Assembly (NCBI GenBank): GCA_022710185.1
Contig: JAKLHK010000011.1
Location: 25,244-89,243 of the forward strand
Length of the DNA: 64,000 bases
Reading direction: 5' to 3'
Source of the DNA: Bacteroidota bacterium
GTDB lineage: Bacteria; Bacteroidota; Bacteroidia; Bacteroidales; JAGNHN01
The stretch's first letter is position 1. Every line of letters starts with the position of its first letter. Made by a program: the position numbers and the translations under genes. Shown here one piece after another: positions 45,624 to 54,645 of this stretch. The notes under the pieces were generated by a model. The model was not told where the DNA came from. It saw nothing but the letters and a program-made list of their open reading frames with translations, and ran no database searches.

Positions 45624-45815
45624 ATGAACAGAGGTACCGTTAAGTTCTTTAATGACTCCAAAGGTTATGGATTCATCAGAGACGAAGAAAGTGGCAAAGA
45701 GTACTTTGTACATGCCAAAGGTCTGATCGACGAGATTCGTGACAACGATGAAGTTACGTTCGAGCTCGTGGACGGCCGCAAAGGGTTGAACGCCGTAAAT
45801 GTGAAACTTGCATAG
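45624..45815 (+). CDS. Cold-shock domain protein (CspA family)
   Basis: A 63-aa single cold-shock domain. RNP1 KGYGFIRD and RNP2 YFVHAKGL are conserved, so it binds single-stranded RNA/DNA as a small RNA chaperone. A weak -7 element CATCTTTG precedes it by about 24 bases. Its transcript is likely ended by the hairpin at the left end of the IS. Confidence 0.93.
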   Translation: MNRGTVKFFNDSKGYGFIRDEESGKEYFVHAKGLIDEIRDNDEVTFELVDGRKGLNAVNVKLA

Positions 45816-45841
45816 ATTTCCCGTTTACCCGCATGATCTGG

Positions 45842-45880
45842 AAAGGGGGCTGTCTCATAAGTAGGCAGCCCCTTTCTTTT
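45842..45880 (+). terminator. Terminator-like hairpin formed by the left end of the IS
   Basis: AAAGGGGGCTG at 45842-45852 pairs with CAGCCCCTTT (45866-45875, one bulged G) and is followed by CTTTTTG. It includes the left terminal inverted repeat of the IS and lies 26 bases after the cold-shock stop. Confidence 0.7.
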
Positions 45881-47680
45881 TGTTAATATCTTTCGTGTAA
45901 TTATTTTCATATCTATCAGACAGTCAGGCACTAATGCGTATATTTAGTGTATGGCAAAGAACCAACGCACCCCGAGCTTCAAGGATTACCATCAGGGCCA
46001 GGCATTCCTTCTTCCTCCCACATTCGATGATCTGATTCCTCAGAACCATGCTGTTCGTGTGGTCAGTTCGATTCTCGATCGTGTTGATCTGGAAGCACTG
46101 CTTAAAAGCTACGATGGTGGGGGTGCATCAAGCTATCATCCCCGGATGCTGCTTAAGGTGCTGGTATATGGCTATCTATGTAACATATATTCCACCAGGA
46201 AATTAGAGGAAGCCACCTCCCAGAACATACATTTTATGTGGCTCTCCGGTATGAGCATCCCGGATCATAATACCATTGCCCGATTCAGGACTGGAAAGCT
46301 AAAGACAGTCTGCAAGCAGATCTTTACCCAGGTAGTACTAATGTTAGTCGAATCAGGGCATGTGGATCTGAAACAGGTATATACGGATGGTACCAAAATT
46401 GAATCGAGAGCCAACAGATATACTTTTGTTTGGGGTAAAGCGATCAAAACCAGCCGCAAACGCATTGCCAGCCAGTTGGAAGAGCTATGGAGCTATGCAG
46501 AGCAGATGGCGCAGGATGAGCTGAAAGAGTCACGTCCAGAAAGCTTCAGCAGCTTAACGCCAGAACAAGTTGATCAAACCCTGGATCGTATTCATAAAGC
46601 AATCAAAGACAAGCCGATAGACAGCAAGAAACGGCAGAAGGTGAACTATGCCAAGAAGAACTGGCCGGATAAACTTCGCGAGTACGATCAGAAGGAGGAC
46701 ATTCTGGGAGATCGTAATAGCTACTCCAAAACAGATCCGGATGCAACATTTATGCGGATGAAGGAAGATCATATGCTCAACGGGCAACTCAAACCTGGAT
46801 ATAACATACAGTTCACTACGGTAAAAGGGCAGTTCATCGCACATTACAGCATTCATCCTAACCCAACAGATACCCTGACCCTGATACCTCATCTTGAAGG
46901 GTTCAAACAAGCCTATGGTTATTATCCTCAAGCTGAGGTTGCAGATGCAGGTTACGGTTCAGAAGAGAATCTTAATTACTTGAATAACAATAATATTGAT
47001 GCCTATGTGAAGCACAATTATTTTGACAGGGAGCAGAAGGAAGGGGTCAAGGCCTTAAGTGAGTATCATCCAGATAATTTGCCCTATGATGCAGATCAGG
47101 ACTGTTTCCATTGTCCGGCCGGAAAGAAGTTGGTTTTCATTGGCTCCTCTATGCAAATCACAGCCAGTGGATATAAGAGAACGCTAAGTAAATATCAATC
47201 AATTGATTGTGGTGACTGCCCTTTACGGGCAAAGTGCCACAAAGGGAAGGGAAATCGCATTATTGAAGTGAGTCACCTTCTCCGGAACCTTCGCAAGAAA
47301 GCAACGGAAAGATTACTTACTGAAGAGGGAATAGAACATCGCAAACGAAGAGCTATCGACTCAGAAGGCACTTTCGGCAACATAAAAGCAAATCACCGCT
47401 TCAGACGATTCAATACGTGCGGGAAGGACAATGTGAGCGTTGAGGTCGGACTGCTTGCACTGGCTCAGAACCTGAGGAAATGGGCCAATCTATCATAAAT
47501 AGGCCAATTCTTGCCGTTAAGCATAGAAAACGGGCTGCCACAGGCCCTGGATTTCACTCCTGATCCCCCTAATACCATCATTCCAAGATAGATTACTTAG
47601 GAATCCAAGGCTATCCTTCGAGAAATGCCGGTATGTGATCGAAAACGAAAAAGGGGCCATCTCCTATTGAGACAGCCCCC
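45845..47680 (+). mobile_element. IS1182-family insertion sequence
   Basis: An element of 1,836 bases bounded by perfect 13-base terminal inverted repeats, GGGGGCTGTCTCA at 45845-45857 and its reverse complement at 47668-47680 (16 bases if flanking AAA/TTT are counted). It contains one transposase gene. No target-site duplication could be found at the flanks. Confidence 0.88.
45951..47498 (+). CDS. IS1182-family transposase
   Basis: A 515-aa DDE transposase, intact. N-terminal helix-turn-helix DUF772-like region (PTFDDLIPQNHAVRVV, HPRMLLKVLVYGYL), catalytic Asp in QVYTDGTKIESRANRY, second Asp in AEVADAGYGS, and the late Glu in RRAIDSEGTFGNIKANH with the YREK-like helix; a cysteine cluster (CFHCPAGK, CGDCPLRAKC) lies in the middle of the third segment. 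Base composition is more AT-rich than the core genes. No frameshift, so the element may still be active. Confidence 0.92.
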   Translation: MAKNQRTPSFKDYHQGQAFLLPPTFDDLIPQNHAVRVVSSILDRVDLEALLKSYDGGGASSYHPRMLLKVLVYGYLCNIYSTRKLEEATSQNIHFMWLSGMSIPDHNTIARFRTGKLKTVCKQIFTQVVLMLVESGHVDLKQVYTDGTKIESRANRYTFVWGKAIKTSRKRIASQLEELWSYAEQMAQDELKESRPESFSSLTPEQVDQTLDRIHKAIKDKPIDSKKRQKVNYAKKNWPDKLREYDQKEDILGDRNSYSKTDPDATFMRMKEDHMLNGQLKPGYNIQFTTVKGQFIAHYSIHPNPTDTLTLIPHLEGFKQAYGYYPQAEVADAGYGSEENLNYLNNNNIDAYVKHNYFDREQKEGVKALSEYHPDNLPYDADQDCFHCPAGKKLVFIGSSMQITASGYKRTLSKYQSIDCGDCPLRAKCHKGKGNRIIEVSHLLRNLRKKATERLLTEEGIEHRKRRAIDSEGTFGNIKANHRFRRFNTCGKDNVSVEVGLLALAQNLRKWANLS

Positions 47681-47968
47681 TTTTTTTTCGGGGGGTGAAG
47701 CCCGGCCACGCACTGAACGGCACCCACGTCCAACTCCCCGATTGGGTCGCCAACCGGCGGCACGAGTTGCTGCCGGGGGCTCAAGGGAGAATTCACGTGG
47801 GGCAGCCATGATGAATCCAACACCTACTTGACTCTGGTTCTTCTGTTGGTATCATTTAATTCTATCCTTTCTTTTGCTCACCCAAATGAAAGGATCAAAG
47901 AAAAGGGAGGCCTGGGTTTTCCGCGACCCACTGAGGGCTCGATCCCTGAAAAAGCCAAGCCGTTCGTC

Positions 47969-47986
47969 GTCCGCCAGCTGGCGGAC
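47969..47986. repeat. Perfect 18-bp palindrome GTCCGCCAGCTGGCGGAC
   Basis: Nine-base arms, no spacer. Its arms match the pattern of the palindrome at 13618-13634. Confidence 0.8.
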
Positions 47987-48315
47987 TCCTCACTTCTCCG
48001 CCTTTTTCTACGGGATCTTCGTCCAGTGGGTACCCCGCGTCAAACCCAAAGGCAAAAAAGGCCGGTTCCTGGTCAGTTGACAGCTATTGCTTTAATACAG
48101 TTGCCGGGAGAGCGACCCTGGCTGGTGCGGTCCCGCGCAGCGGGATCCCGACCGAAGGGAGGGAAGCAGCAGGCGCAGTCGCGACCCGGCAACGAGGCCT
48201 GCTGGTCCCTGAGCGTAACGAGCGTAACGAGGAGCAGTCGAAGGGCCGGTCTGAGGGCAAAAAACGAAGAAGTGCAGCGCCTCTTTGCAGCAACACCAAT
48301 AGTAAGCATCGTTGT

Positions 48316-48504
48316 ATGCTAATCACTGCGTACTTTGGGGCACTGCGCGAAAGTGAGCTCCTGAATCCGTTGTGCGTAGGCTGTGCCTTCGCACGGTCCA
48401 GCCTGGAGCTGCTGCGAGAGATAAGCGGTAAAGATCCCTTTTTGTGCCCCATCTGCCTGAGGGGTCGTATGCTGCGCAATGAGGTGATCGAATCCACGGC
48501 CTGA
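48316..48504 (+). pseudogene. IS91-like transposase C-terminal fragment
   Basis: A 62-aa open frame. The pattern YFGALRES...ELLREISGKDPFLCPICLRGRM resembles the C-terminus of IS91-type transposases of Bacteroidota (helix, then a CPxC..GRM zinc-like turn). Upstream the frame has no transposase core, so it is the remnant of a lost element. Assignment by pattern memory only. Confidence 0.45.
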
Positions 48505-48773
48505 GAGAAATCGCTTGCTGCGTTCTTTGACACCGCCACAGTCCCTCTCACCGCCCCGCAATGGGCGGCAGGGCATGGCTATGCCCGCCCTGAGCAAAGC
48601 CGATCATTGCGGCTATGGCAAACGGGCTTCCAGGGCCGAAAACCTTGTGCCTGTCCCTTAAGAAGCCCCCTGCGGTATGCTCCGGCAAGCTCCCAGGAGA
48701 TTCCCAACCGAAGCATGGCCCATAGCGCCTTCGTTCAACTCCTGGTTCGCGTGCCCTTTTTTGTGTAATGGGT

Positions 48774-48792
48774 CCCTGAGCTTGTCGAAGGG
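48774..48792 (-). repeat. Second copy of the word CCCTTCGACAAGCTCAGGG
   Basis: Exact copy of 5384-5402, in reverse orientation. Confidence 0.6.
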
Positions 48793-48964
48793 TACTCCGT
48801 CGTTTTCCGCAAATCTTTGCTTGCATAGCTCAGCGACTTGCCGTACCTTAGCTTGTGCCCGGCCATCAGATAAATTACTTGTATGTTTACTATAAAGGCT
48901 AAGTGGCAAGAAAGAAGTATGAGAAAATTCAAACAACTACTTGTTTACATGTAAATTATTTGTT

Positions 48965-51900
48965 ATGAAATCATTACAAAGAGTGCGAGTAGGCCTGAGT
49001 GTTAAGGTTCCTTACCAATTGATGGCTGCTATTATGCTTTGTCTTTTTTTGAAAATTCAGGGATATACCCAAACAATTCCAACCGTAACTAATCAAGGAC
49101 CAATTGGGGTAGTTTCAAACTCTCCTCTCCGAGATGGAGAAACATTATACTTATATGCTCAAGGAGGCATTAGTTATGATTGGTCCGGCCCGAATGGGTT
49201 TACTTCAGATCAGGCTGTGGTAGAATTTGGTGGAATTTCACCCGCTGATACAGGTGTTTATTCTGTAACGGTTACCAGCCAGTACGTTGATAGTCTGGCT
49301 GTTTATAGTACGAATGTTTTCTTAAAAGCAGCTGTGCCAATTTGTCTGGAAGCAACAAATTATGAAGTGTGTATCAATTCTCCACTTGAATTGTACTCAA
49401 ACACATATTCCCCTACATATACCTATGTTTGGTCGACCACCATTCCAAATGTAACTATCCCACAAGTTCCAAACCCAGGCCATGTTCAAATACCGAATGG
49501 TACAACCCAAGGGACCTACAACGTGTATCTTGCAATTTTTGACGGAACCACGCTAATATGTTCTGATTACATAACAATTAAGATTTATAATTGCTGTTTA
49601 GATCCAGGGAATGTTAATCCGGTTACTATTCTTTATAATGAGACAACTATTAATCAATCCTTGGTTTTTACGGACCATACAGTGATTCTTGGAACACTTA
49701 TCGTTCCTGCGAACTTCAGTATACCGGGTAATGTTAATGAAGTTACATTGCTGCCTAATAGTAGCATATTTGTTCACGATGCCACTCTCTCCGCGGCCTA
49801 TATTGATTTTCATGGTTGTGAAGACCTATGGAGGTCAATAGTATTGAATGAGTCCTCAAGTGTAGACTTCCTGGAATGTACGATCCGGGATGGGAAATGG
49901 GCTCTAAGTAACGTTTCGTCGAATCAATTAACTTCTCCAACTATATCATTAAACAGTTGTATTTTGAGAGATAATTATAATAGTATTGATGTATTTGACT
50001 GTTCACCAATACTTGATTTAAACGACAATAAATTCTATACAAAGGATAATCTGCTGCCGACATTAACCGATCCAGTAAATGTTGGAATTTGGATTGATAA
50101 CTGTAATGGGAGTACACTATCAGGAAATGCAGTTAACGAGTTCTATGAAATGAACACTGGTATTGTAACATGGAATAGCGATTTGACAATTGCATCAGAT
50201 GCAGCAATATTTTACAATTTTGTAGGTACGCCAACGTTAAAAACTGCTATCCTTGCGGTTAATCATAATAGTTCATTGCCATTGACATTGACGAAGCATG
50301 GAAACACAAATCAGACAGACTTTAATGTTTGTGATTATGGAATAGCGTTGATGAATTGTGCTTGCAATATTAGAGATAATAGCTTCGAAAGTGTTAGTTA
50401 CGGAATAGCGTCAGTAGGAGCCATACATAGATCACTAAGAATGATTAATAACACTTTTGGATGTAGTGCTGGTGGAATCTATGCCAATTCATATGGGCCT
50501 TTGTATTCTCTCGATATCAATGAGAACACATTTTATCTTGCTCCATCAAGCACTTCACAAAATACTTTTGGGATTAATGTAAGTACGTACGGATACTACC
50601 CTGATAGTTATGCAAATATTGATAATAATTCTGTTAGCGTTTATGCGGGAGAGAATGGGATTATGCTAAATTCCTGTTATGGTGTTAGTGTTACTGAGAA
50701 CTCAGTACAATTGAATGATTGTAATACAAATCTTTCAGGAATCAAGATTACAAGTGGAGGGGACAATTTTGTATTATGTAATAATGTTATTGGCCAAGAT
50801 CCAGGTTGTCAGAACTCTACAACAACGCCAAACGGAATAAGTGTTATCGGTAGCCCTGATGGACACTATGGGTTTAACGAAACAGATCAAACATATATTG
50901 GTGTATTATTTGATGCATACAGTGGTAATACGGATATTTATGAACATAACTGTTATGATCATAGTTATGGTCTTTATTACACCTCTTCTGGATTAACAGG
51001 AGACCAATACCATAATGGTAATTCATGGCTAGCTTCATCGTATCCTTCATATGCTCTCTTTGAGGATAATAGTACGGCATGGGGTGGAGTTTACTACATA
51101 GGTACTAATGGTTCATTCCCCAATCCGTATTACCCATCGAATGTTGTTTATAATACTGGTCTTATAGAAGCAACAGGTGTTAGTCCATGTTCAGGAGGGG
51201 GAGGTGGTGGAGCCTCGGCAAGTGCAGCAATTGTTTTAAATGAATTTTCAAGCCTAGACTCCTCTGTTGTAACGGATCAATTGTCCTTTAGTTCATATTC
51301 ATCTGCTTCTGTTTGGAATGCACAAAGGGTGTTAGTCAGCAAACTTATATCTGATTCTGTTCAGATCTATTCGAATTCCTTAATGTTTTCATATGTCGAT
51401 AGTATAAAGTACGAATCACCTGGATTATTTCAGATTCTGGAAAACGACATATCTTCTTCGATGCAACTTTCATCCAATGAAGTTTCTCTCATTGATTCAT
51501 TATTAGACTCTCTTGAGACTATTTCTCAGCAAATTTCGCTCCTGGATGCTGCAATCGTAAATAATTCTTCTGCGCTTCCCTCAATTAGTTTATTGAACTC
51601 CAGAAGCCAACTTATAGCACAATCATTGGATATCGAGGATAATATAAGGATAGTAATTAACAGCCATGACAGTATATTCTCAACACTCATCCCACAATTC
51701 TTAACTCTGAATAGTAAGCTTCCTGACACAGGGGTTTATGAGAATAACCAGAAAGTCTTGAATAATGTTTATCTACATTCAGTAGTGCCTGGCCTTGAGC
51801 TGACATCGAATCAGAAAAATGCGATTTTGGATATTGCCGAACAATGTCCAATTAGTGGCGGGAAAGCCGTGTACTTAGCCAGAACTCTTGTCGCTCTCTT

Positions 51901-52231
51901 TAAAGACACTACGTATTATGATACTGGCAAATGTATACCGATCGGGAATAGTAAAAGTCAGGCAGTTAATATTGAGGAACCCAGTTCTTTTACGTTTTAT
52001 CCAAATCCGGCATCAAAAAGTATAACTGTTGAAAATGAAGGAAATCAGGAAGGTAAGGCATCAATTAGTATATTTGATTTAAGCGGGAAACTGGTAAGTT
52101 CATTGAATATACAATTAAACCATAAGTATACTGACATTGAAGTAGCTGCTCTACATAATGGAATGTATACAATCTCAATCCAGTATGAAGGGAAGCAATA
52201 TAATCTTGGCAACCTGATAATTAATAATTAA
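48965..52231 (+). CDS. Large secreted T9SS protein with Ig-like domain and beta-helix repeats
   Basis: An 1088-aa AT-rich gene product. After a signal peptide (MAAIMLCLFLKIQGYTQ) follow one Ig-like domain (GFTSDQAVVEFGGISPADTGVYSVTVTS), a long segment with repeated short strands ending in Asn/Gly turns (such as LRMINNTFGCSAGGIYANSYG and VSVTENSVQLND), read as right-handed parallel beta-helix, a Gly-rich hinge (CSGGGGGGASASA), a helical Ser-rich region, and a C-terminal T9SS type A sorting domain (FTFYPNPASKSITV, then GMYTISIQYEGKQYNLGNLII). It should be exported and fixed to the cell surface; the beta-helix suggests carbohydrate binding or adhesion. Start ATG 48965; a GTG/ATG upstream lacks support. 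Composition differs strongly from the core. Confidence 0.85.
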   Translation: MKSLQRVRVGLSVKVPYQLMAAIMLCLFLKIQGYTQTIPTVTNQGPIGVVSNSPLRDGETLYLYAQGGISYDWSGPNGFTSDQAVVEFGGISPADTGVYSVTVTSQYVDSLAVYSTNVFLKAAVPICLEATNYEVCINSPLELYSNTYSPTYTYVWSTTIPNVTIPQVPNPGHVQIPNGTTQGTYNVYLAIFDGTTLICSDYITIKIYNCCLDPGNVNPVTILYNETTINQSLVFTDHTVILGTLIVPANFSIPGNVNEVTLLPNSSIFVHDATLSAAYIDFHGCEDLWRSIVLNESSSVDFLECTIRDGKWALSNVSSNQLTSPTISLNSCILRDNYNSIDVFDCSPILDLNDNKFYTKDNLLPTLTDPVNVGIWIDNCNGSTLSGNAVNEFYEMNTGIVTWNSDLTIASDAAIFYNFVGTPTLKTAILAVNHNSSLPLTLTKHGNTNQTDFNVCDYGIALMNCACNIRDNSFESVSYGIASVGAIHRSLRMINNTFGCSAGGIYANSYGPLYSLDINENTFYLAPSSTSQNTFGINVSTYGYYPDSYANIDNNSVSVYAGENGIMLNSCYGVSVTENSVQLNDCNTNLSGIKITSGGDNFVLCNNVIGQDPGCQNSTTTPNGISVIGSPDGHYGFNETDQTYIGVLFDAYSGNTDIYEHNCYDHSYGLYYTSSGLTGDQYHNGNSWLASSYPSYALFEDNSTAWGGVYYIGTNGSFPNPYYPSNVVYNTGLIEATGVSPCSGGGGGGASASAAIVLNEFSSLDSSVVTDQLSFSSYSSASVWNAQRVLVSKLISDSVQIYSNSLMFSYVDSIKYESPGLFQILENDISSSMQLSSNEVSLIDSLLDSLETISQQISLLDAAIVNNSSALPSISLLNSRSQLIAQSLDIEDNIRIVINSHDSIFSTLIPQFLTLNSKLPDTGVYENNQKVLNNVYLHSVVPGLELTSNQKNAILDIAEQCPISGGKAVYLARTLVALFKDTTYYDTGKCIPIGNSKSQAVNIEEPSSFTFYPNPASKSITVENEGNQEGKASISIFDLSGKLVSSLNIQLNHKYTDIEVAALHNGMYTISIQYEGKQYNLGNLIINN

Positions 52232-52248
52232 ATAATTCATCTATTTCA

Positions 52249-53760
52249 ATGAGACTCTGCACTATATTACTGACACTGGTCCTATTGGGGCCGGTGTCAG
52301 TAATTTCTCAGGTCAATAATGATAGTAAACGGGATTACCAATGGATAAGCGGGTTTCCCCATTACAATTTTAGTAACTGCCGAATTTTTGACTTCAACAT
52401 CGCTCCAATGGCGACATACAGCCATCCAAACACCATCAATTTAGGTAAAACAGTCACTAATATTTGTGATACCAATGGAGAACTACTATTTTTCACCAAT
52501 GGCCTGCAAATATGTGATAAAAACGGAATGCTGATGCCGAATGGTGATTCGTTAAGCCCTGGTTTGTATGCCAATAGTAATATGGGGTTAACGGATGGAT
52601 TAAATTGCCCTCAGGGAGCAATAATATTACCAATGCCTTATTATGGATCAAAATATGTTATTTTTCATGAGCTTTCTGCAGGTTCTTCCAATACTGCGAT
52701 AGGACTCCTTTATTCCATTGTTGATATGTCACAGATGAATGGATTAGGGGATGTTATTAGTAAAAATAATCTTTTGATTAGTGATACCCTTTCGTCGGGT
52801 GGATTAACCGCGGTGCGACATAGTAATAATAGGGATTGGTGGTTACTCGTTCCTCAGGTAAATCATGCATCGTTTTATAGAATACTGGTTAACCCTGAAG
52901 GGGTTTGGCTAGATGGTGAGCAAGAGATCGGGGAGGTCCATTTGAACGGAGACTATAATGTCAGGTTTTCGCCGGACGGAACAAAATATGCCTATGTCTC
53001 ATATTGCCCTGACTTGCTTATTAGTTTGCCAGTTATACATATCTCAGAACTATTCAATTTTGACAGATCAAGTGGTCTCTTAAGTGATCCGAAAGAATTC
53101 TCTTTCTATGACACGAATACTCATGTCTATCACATTGCTTTCTCCCCTAATTCTAACCTTCTCTATGCTTCATTGGGAAAAAGAATTTACCAATGGGACA
53201 CGGAGTCAATGGATATGGACTCGTCAATGACAATTGTGGGGGAATGGGATGGATCTACCTGGGGCTGGGCCCCAACTTATTTTAACTATTGTCAATTAGC
53301 CCCGGATAATAAGATATATTTCAATTCTGCTCCAGCTGCGAACTATTTGCATGTAATTGACAAGCCTGACATCCCAGGGATAGGATGTAATGTTATACAA
53401 CGTTATATCCATTTTTCTAATGATAAACCAATTACAGGAATGCCAAACTTTCCGGATTTCAGACTGGGAAGTGTGACGGCGATTCCAGAGCTGGAGGAAT
53501 TGAAAGAAAACCTGAATTTCAGTCCAAATCCTGCCAGTGATTTTATCCAGTTCCAAGTTATCGGCAAAATATCTCACAATGTCACATTAGATGTTGAGAT
53601 TATAGATAATCTTGGAAGGCAGCTTGCGAAAATTAATAGTATTCAGATTGATGAAAGTTATCGTGTATGCACTTCTTCATATCCACCTGGCTTGTATATT
53701 GCAAGAATAGTAAGTAATAATAAAACACTATTGTCTAAGAAATTCCTGGTTATTCACTAA
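52249..53760 (+). CDS. T9SS type A surface protein with propeller-like domain
   Basis: A 503-aa protein. Signal peptide (MRLCTILLTLVLLGPVSVISQ), then about 390 residues with repeated strand motifs such as VRFSPDGTKYAYVSY, IAFSPNSNLLYASLGKRIYQW and CQLAPDNKIYFNS, typical of beta-propeller surface proteins in Bacteroidota, and a T9SS type A sorting domain (LNFSPNPASDFIQF ... PPGLYIARIV). Ligand unknown. It begins 17 bases after the beta-helix gene, same strand, and so shares its transcript. A long RNA hairpin lies in the signal-peptide codons (52266-52304). Confidence 0.82.
   Translation: MRLCTILLTLVLLGPVSVISQVNNDSKRDYQWISGFPHYNFSNCRIFDFNIAPMATYSHPNTINLGKTVTNICDTNGELLFFTNGLQICDKNGMLMPNGDSLSPGLYANSNMGLTDGLNCPQGAIILPMPYYGSKYVIFHELSAGSSNTAIGLLYSIVDMSQMNGLGDVISKNNLLISDTLSSGGLTAVRHSNNRDWWLLVPQVNHASFYRILVNPEGVWLDGEQEIGEVHLNGDYNVRFSPDGTKYAYVSYCPDLLISLPVIHISELFNFDRSSGLLSDPKEFSFYDTNTHVYHIAFSPNSNLLYASLGKRIYQWDTESMDMDSSMTIVGEWDGSTWGWAPTYFNYCQLAPDNKIYFNSAPAANYLHVIDKPDIPGIGCNVIQRYIHFSNDKPITGMPNFPDFRLGSVTAIPELEELKENLNFSPNPASDFIQFQVIGKISHNVTLDVEIIDNLGRQLAKINSIQIDESYRVCTSSYPPGLYIARIVSNNKTLLSKKFLVIH
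52266..52304 (+). other. 14-bp hairpin in the 5' coding region of a T9SS gene
   Basis: Left arm ATTACTGACACTGG (52266-52279), loop of 11 bases, right arm CCGGTGTCAGTAAT (52291-52304). All pairs are Watson-Crick except one U-G. It starts 17 bases after the A of the ATG. No T-tract follows directly, so it is not a classical terminator. Confidence 0.75.
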
Positions 53761-53796
53761 TAACTTTGGTAAGTTTAAATAAAAACATCGATCTGT

Positions 53797-54507
53797 ATGA
53801 AGTACCTTACTGTATTCATCATATCTTGCTTTTTCGCAGTGGCAGTTAATGGGCAGGCAGTTGTTCGGTTTGGTACTCCCTCAACTACACTTGGAGTAAC
53901 ATCTGTGCCGATAATCTTTGACAGTATTCCCACTCCGCTGTCTACATTTTATCTCAAAGGAAATTATAACAATCTTATCTATGATTTCGCAAGCTCTATG
54001 CAGTCTGATAGCCTTACAATGGCTGGTGGCTTAGGAATAGTTAATATTGTGTGCCAACTTGGAAACATAGAAATTGCCTGGGCAAATCCATTTCATCCCA
54101 CAGTACTAAATGACACTGTATTTATTCTTAAGTTCTCTAATACATTGAATGATTGTGATGATTTTATTTGGGATACCATCACTCCAGGCAGTCAATGCGG
54201 TCTTTCGAATACTACTCTTATTCCCACTACATTTGTGAGTTACCTGTGCAATACTACAGCGTCAGATGATGAATCCCAACTAAAGGGAAATTCGCTGGTC
54301 AACATTACTGCGAATAATAATACAGTATTTATTGAGAGCCAGGTTGAAGGCAAAGCATATTTGATTGACATCGCTGGTAGGGTGTTATTGGACCAGCCAA
54401 TAGAAATTGGACGTAGCACTTTCTATATTAATAAGCCGGGCGTATACTTTGTGAACGTCCGGTCTTCAACATCGATTGTTAGGTCAATTAAATTGATGGT
54501 GTTGTAA
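53797..54507 (+). CDS. T9SS type A protein with cohesin-like domain
   Basis: A 236-aa protein with signal peptide (MKYLTVFIISCFFAVAVNGQ). Residues about 21-150 form a beta-sandwich resembling a cohesin-like fold (VRFGTPSTTLGVTSVPIIFDS, DTVFILKFSNTLNDCDDFIW). The last about 75 residues (NSLVNITANNNTVFIESQVEGK to SIVRSIKLMVL) are a T9SS type A sorting domain. Third gene of the AT-rich cluster, 36 bases after the propeller gene. Cohesin-like call is weak, based on strand pattern. Confidence 0.7.
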   Translation: MKYLTVFIISCFFAVAVNGQAVVRFGTPSTTLGVTSVPIIFDSIPTPLSTFYLKGNYNNLIYDFASSMQSDSLTMAGGLGIVNIVCQLGNIEIAWANPFHPTVLNDTVFILKFSNTLNDCDDFIWDTITPGSQCGLSNTTLIPTTFVSYLCNTTASDDESQLKGNSLVNITANNNTVFIESQVEGKAYLIDIAGRVLLDQPIEIGRSTFYINKPGVYFVNVRSSTSIVRSIKLMVL

Positions 54508-54527
54508 ACAATCCCAACGTAAGACTC

Positions 54528-54629
54528 CGGCCAACTGCATCTTGTGAGGGTTGGTGAAGGCGGTGATCCTGACGAAAAATACTACCGCTGAGTTCCCAAG
54601 AGTTCCAGCGCCTAATCTGCAGTTGGCCG
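54528..54629. repeat. 12-bp inverted repeat at the right edge of the AT-rich island
   Basis: CGGCCAACTGCA at 54528-54539 and its exact reverse complement TGCAGTTGGCCG at 54618-54629, 78 bases apart, placed where AT-rich DNA gives way to GC-rich core. Confidence 0.6.
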
Positions 54630-54645
54630 AAAGCTATTCCCGCCA

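Larger units (their letters stand above)
47681..48940. other. Decayed mobile-element region
   Basis: About 1.25 kb with no intact gene. It contains a GC-rich stretch with the palindrome at 47969-47986, a stretch near 47862-47924 with imperfect inverted T/A-rich arms (TTTCTTTTGCTC then GGATCAAAGAAAA), the interspersed word at 48774-48792 and a related degenerate copy near 48213-48255, and a transposase tail at 48316-48504. This looks like the scar of old insertions between the IS and the AT-rich T9SS genes. Confidence 0.6.

Noticed and set aside
45838..47690. Target-site duplication of the IS
   Set aside because: Flanking bases on the two sides do not match in 2-8 bases, with either choice of ends (45845/47680 or 45842/47683).
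47828..48322. 164-aa open frame in the decayed region after the IS
   Set aside because: Low-complexity Arg/Pro/Gly translation through palindromes and repeat words; no family resemblance.
48918..48953. Tiny frame MRKFKQLLVYM before the large T9SS gene, considered as leader peptide
   Set aside because: No attenuator structure follows and the length is within chance expectation in AT-rich DNA.
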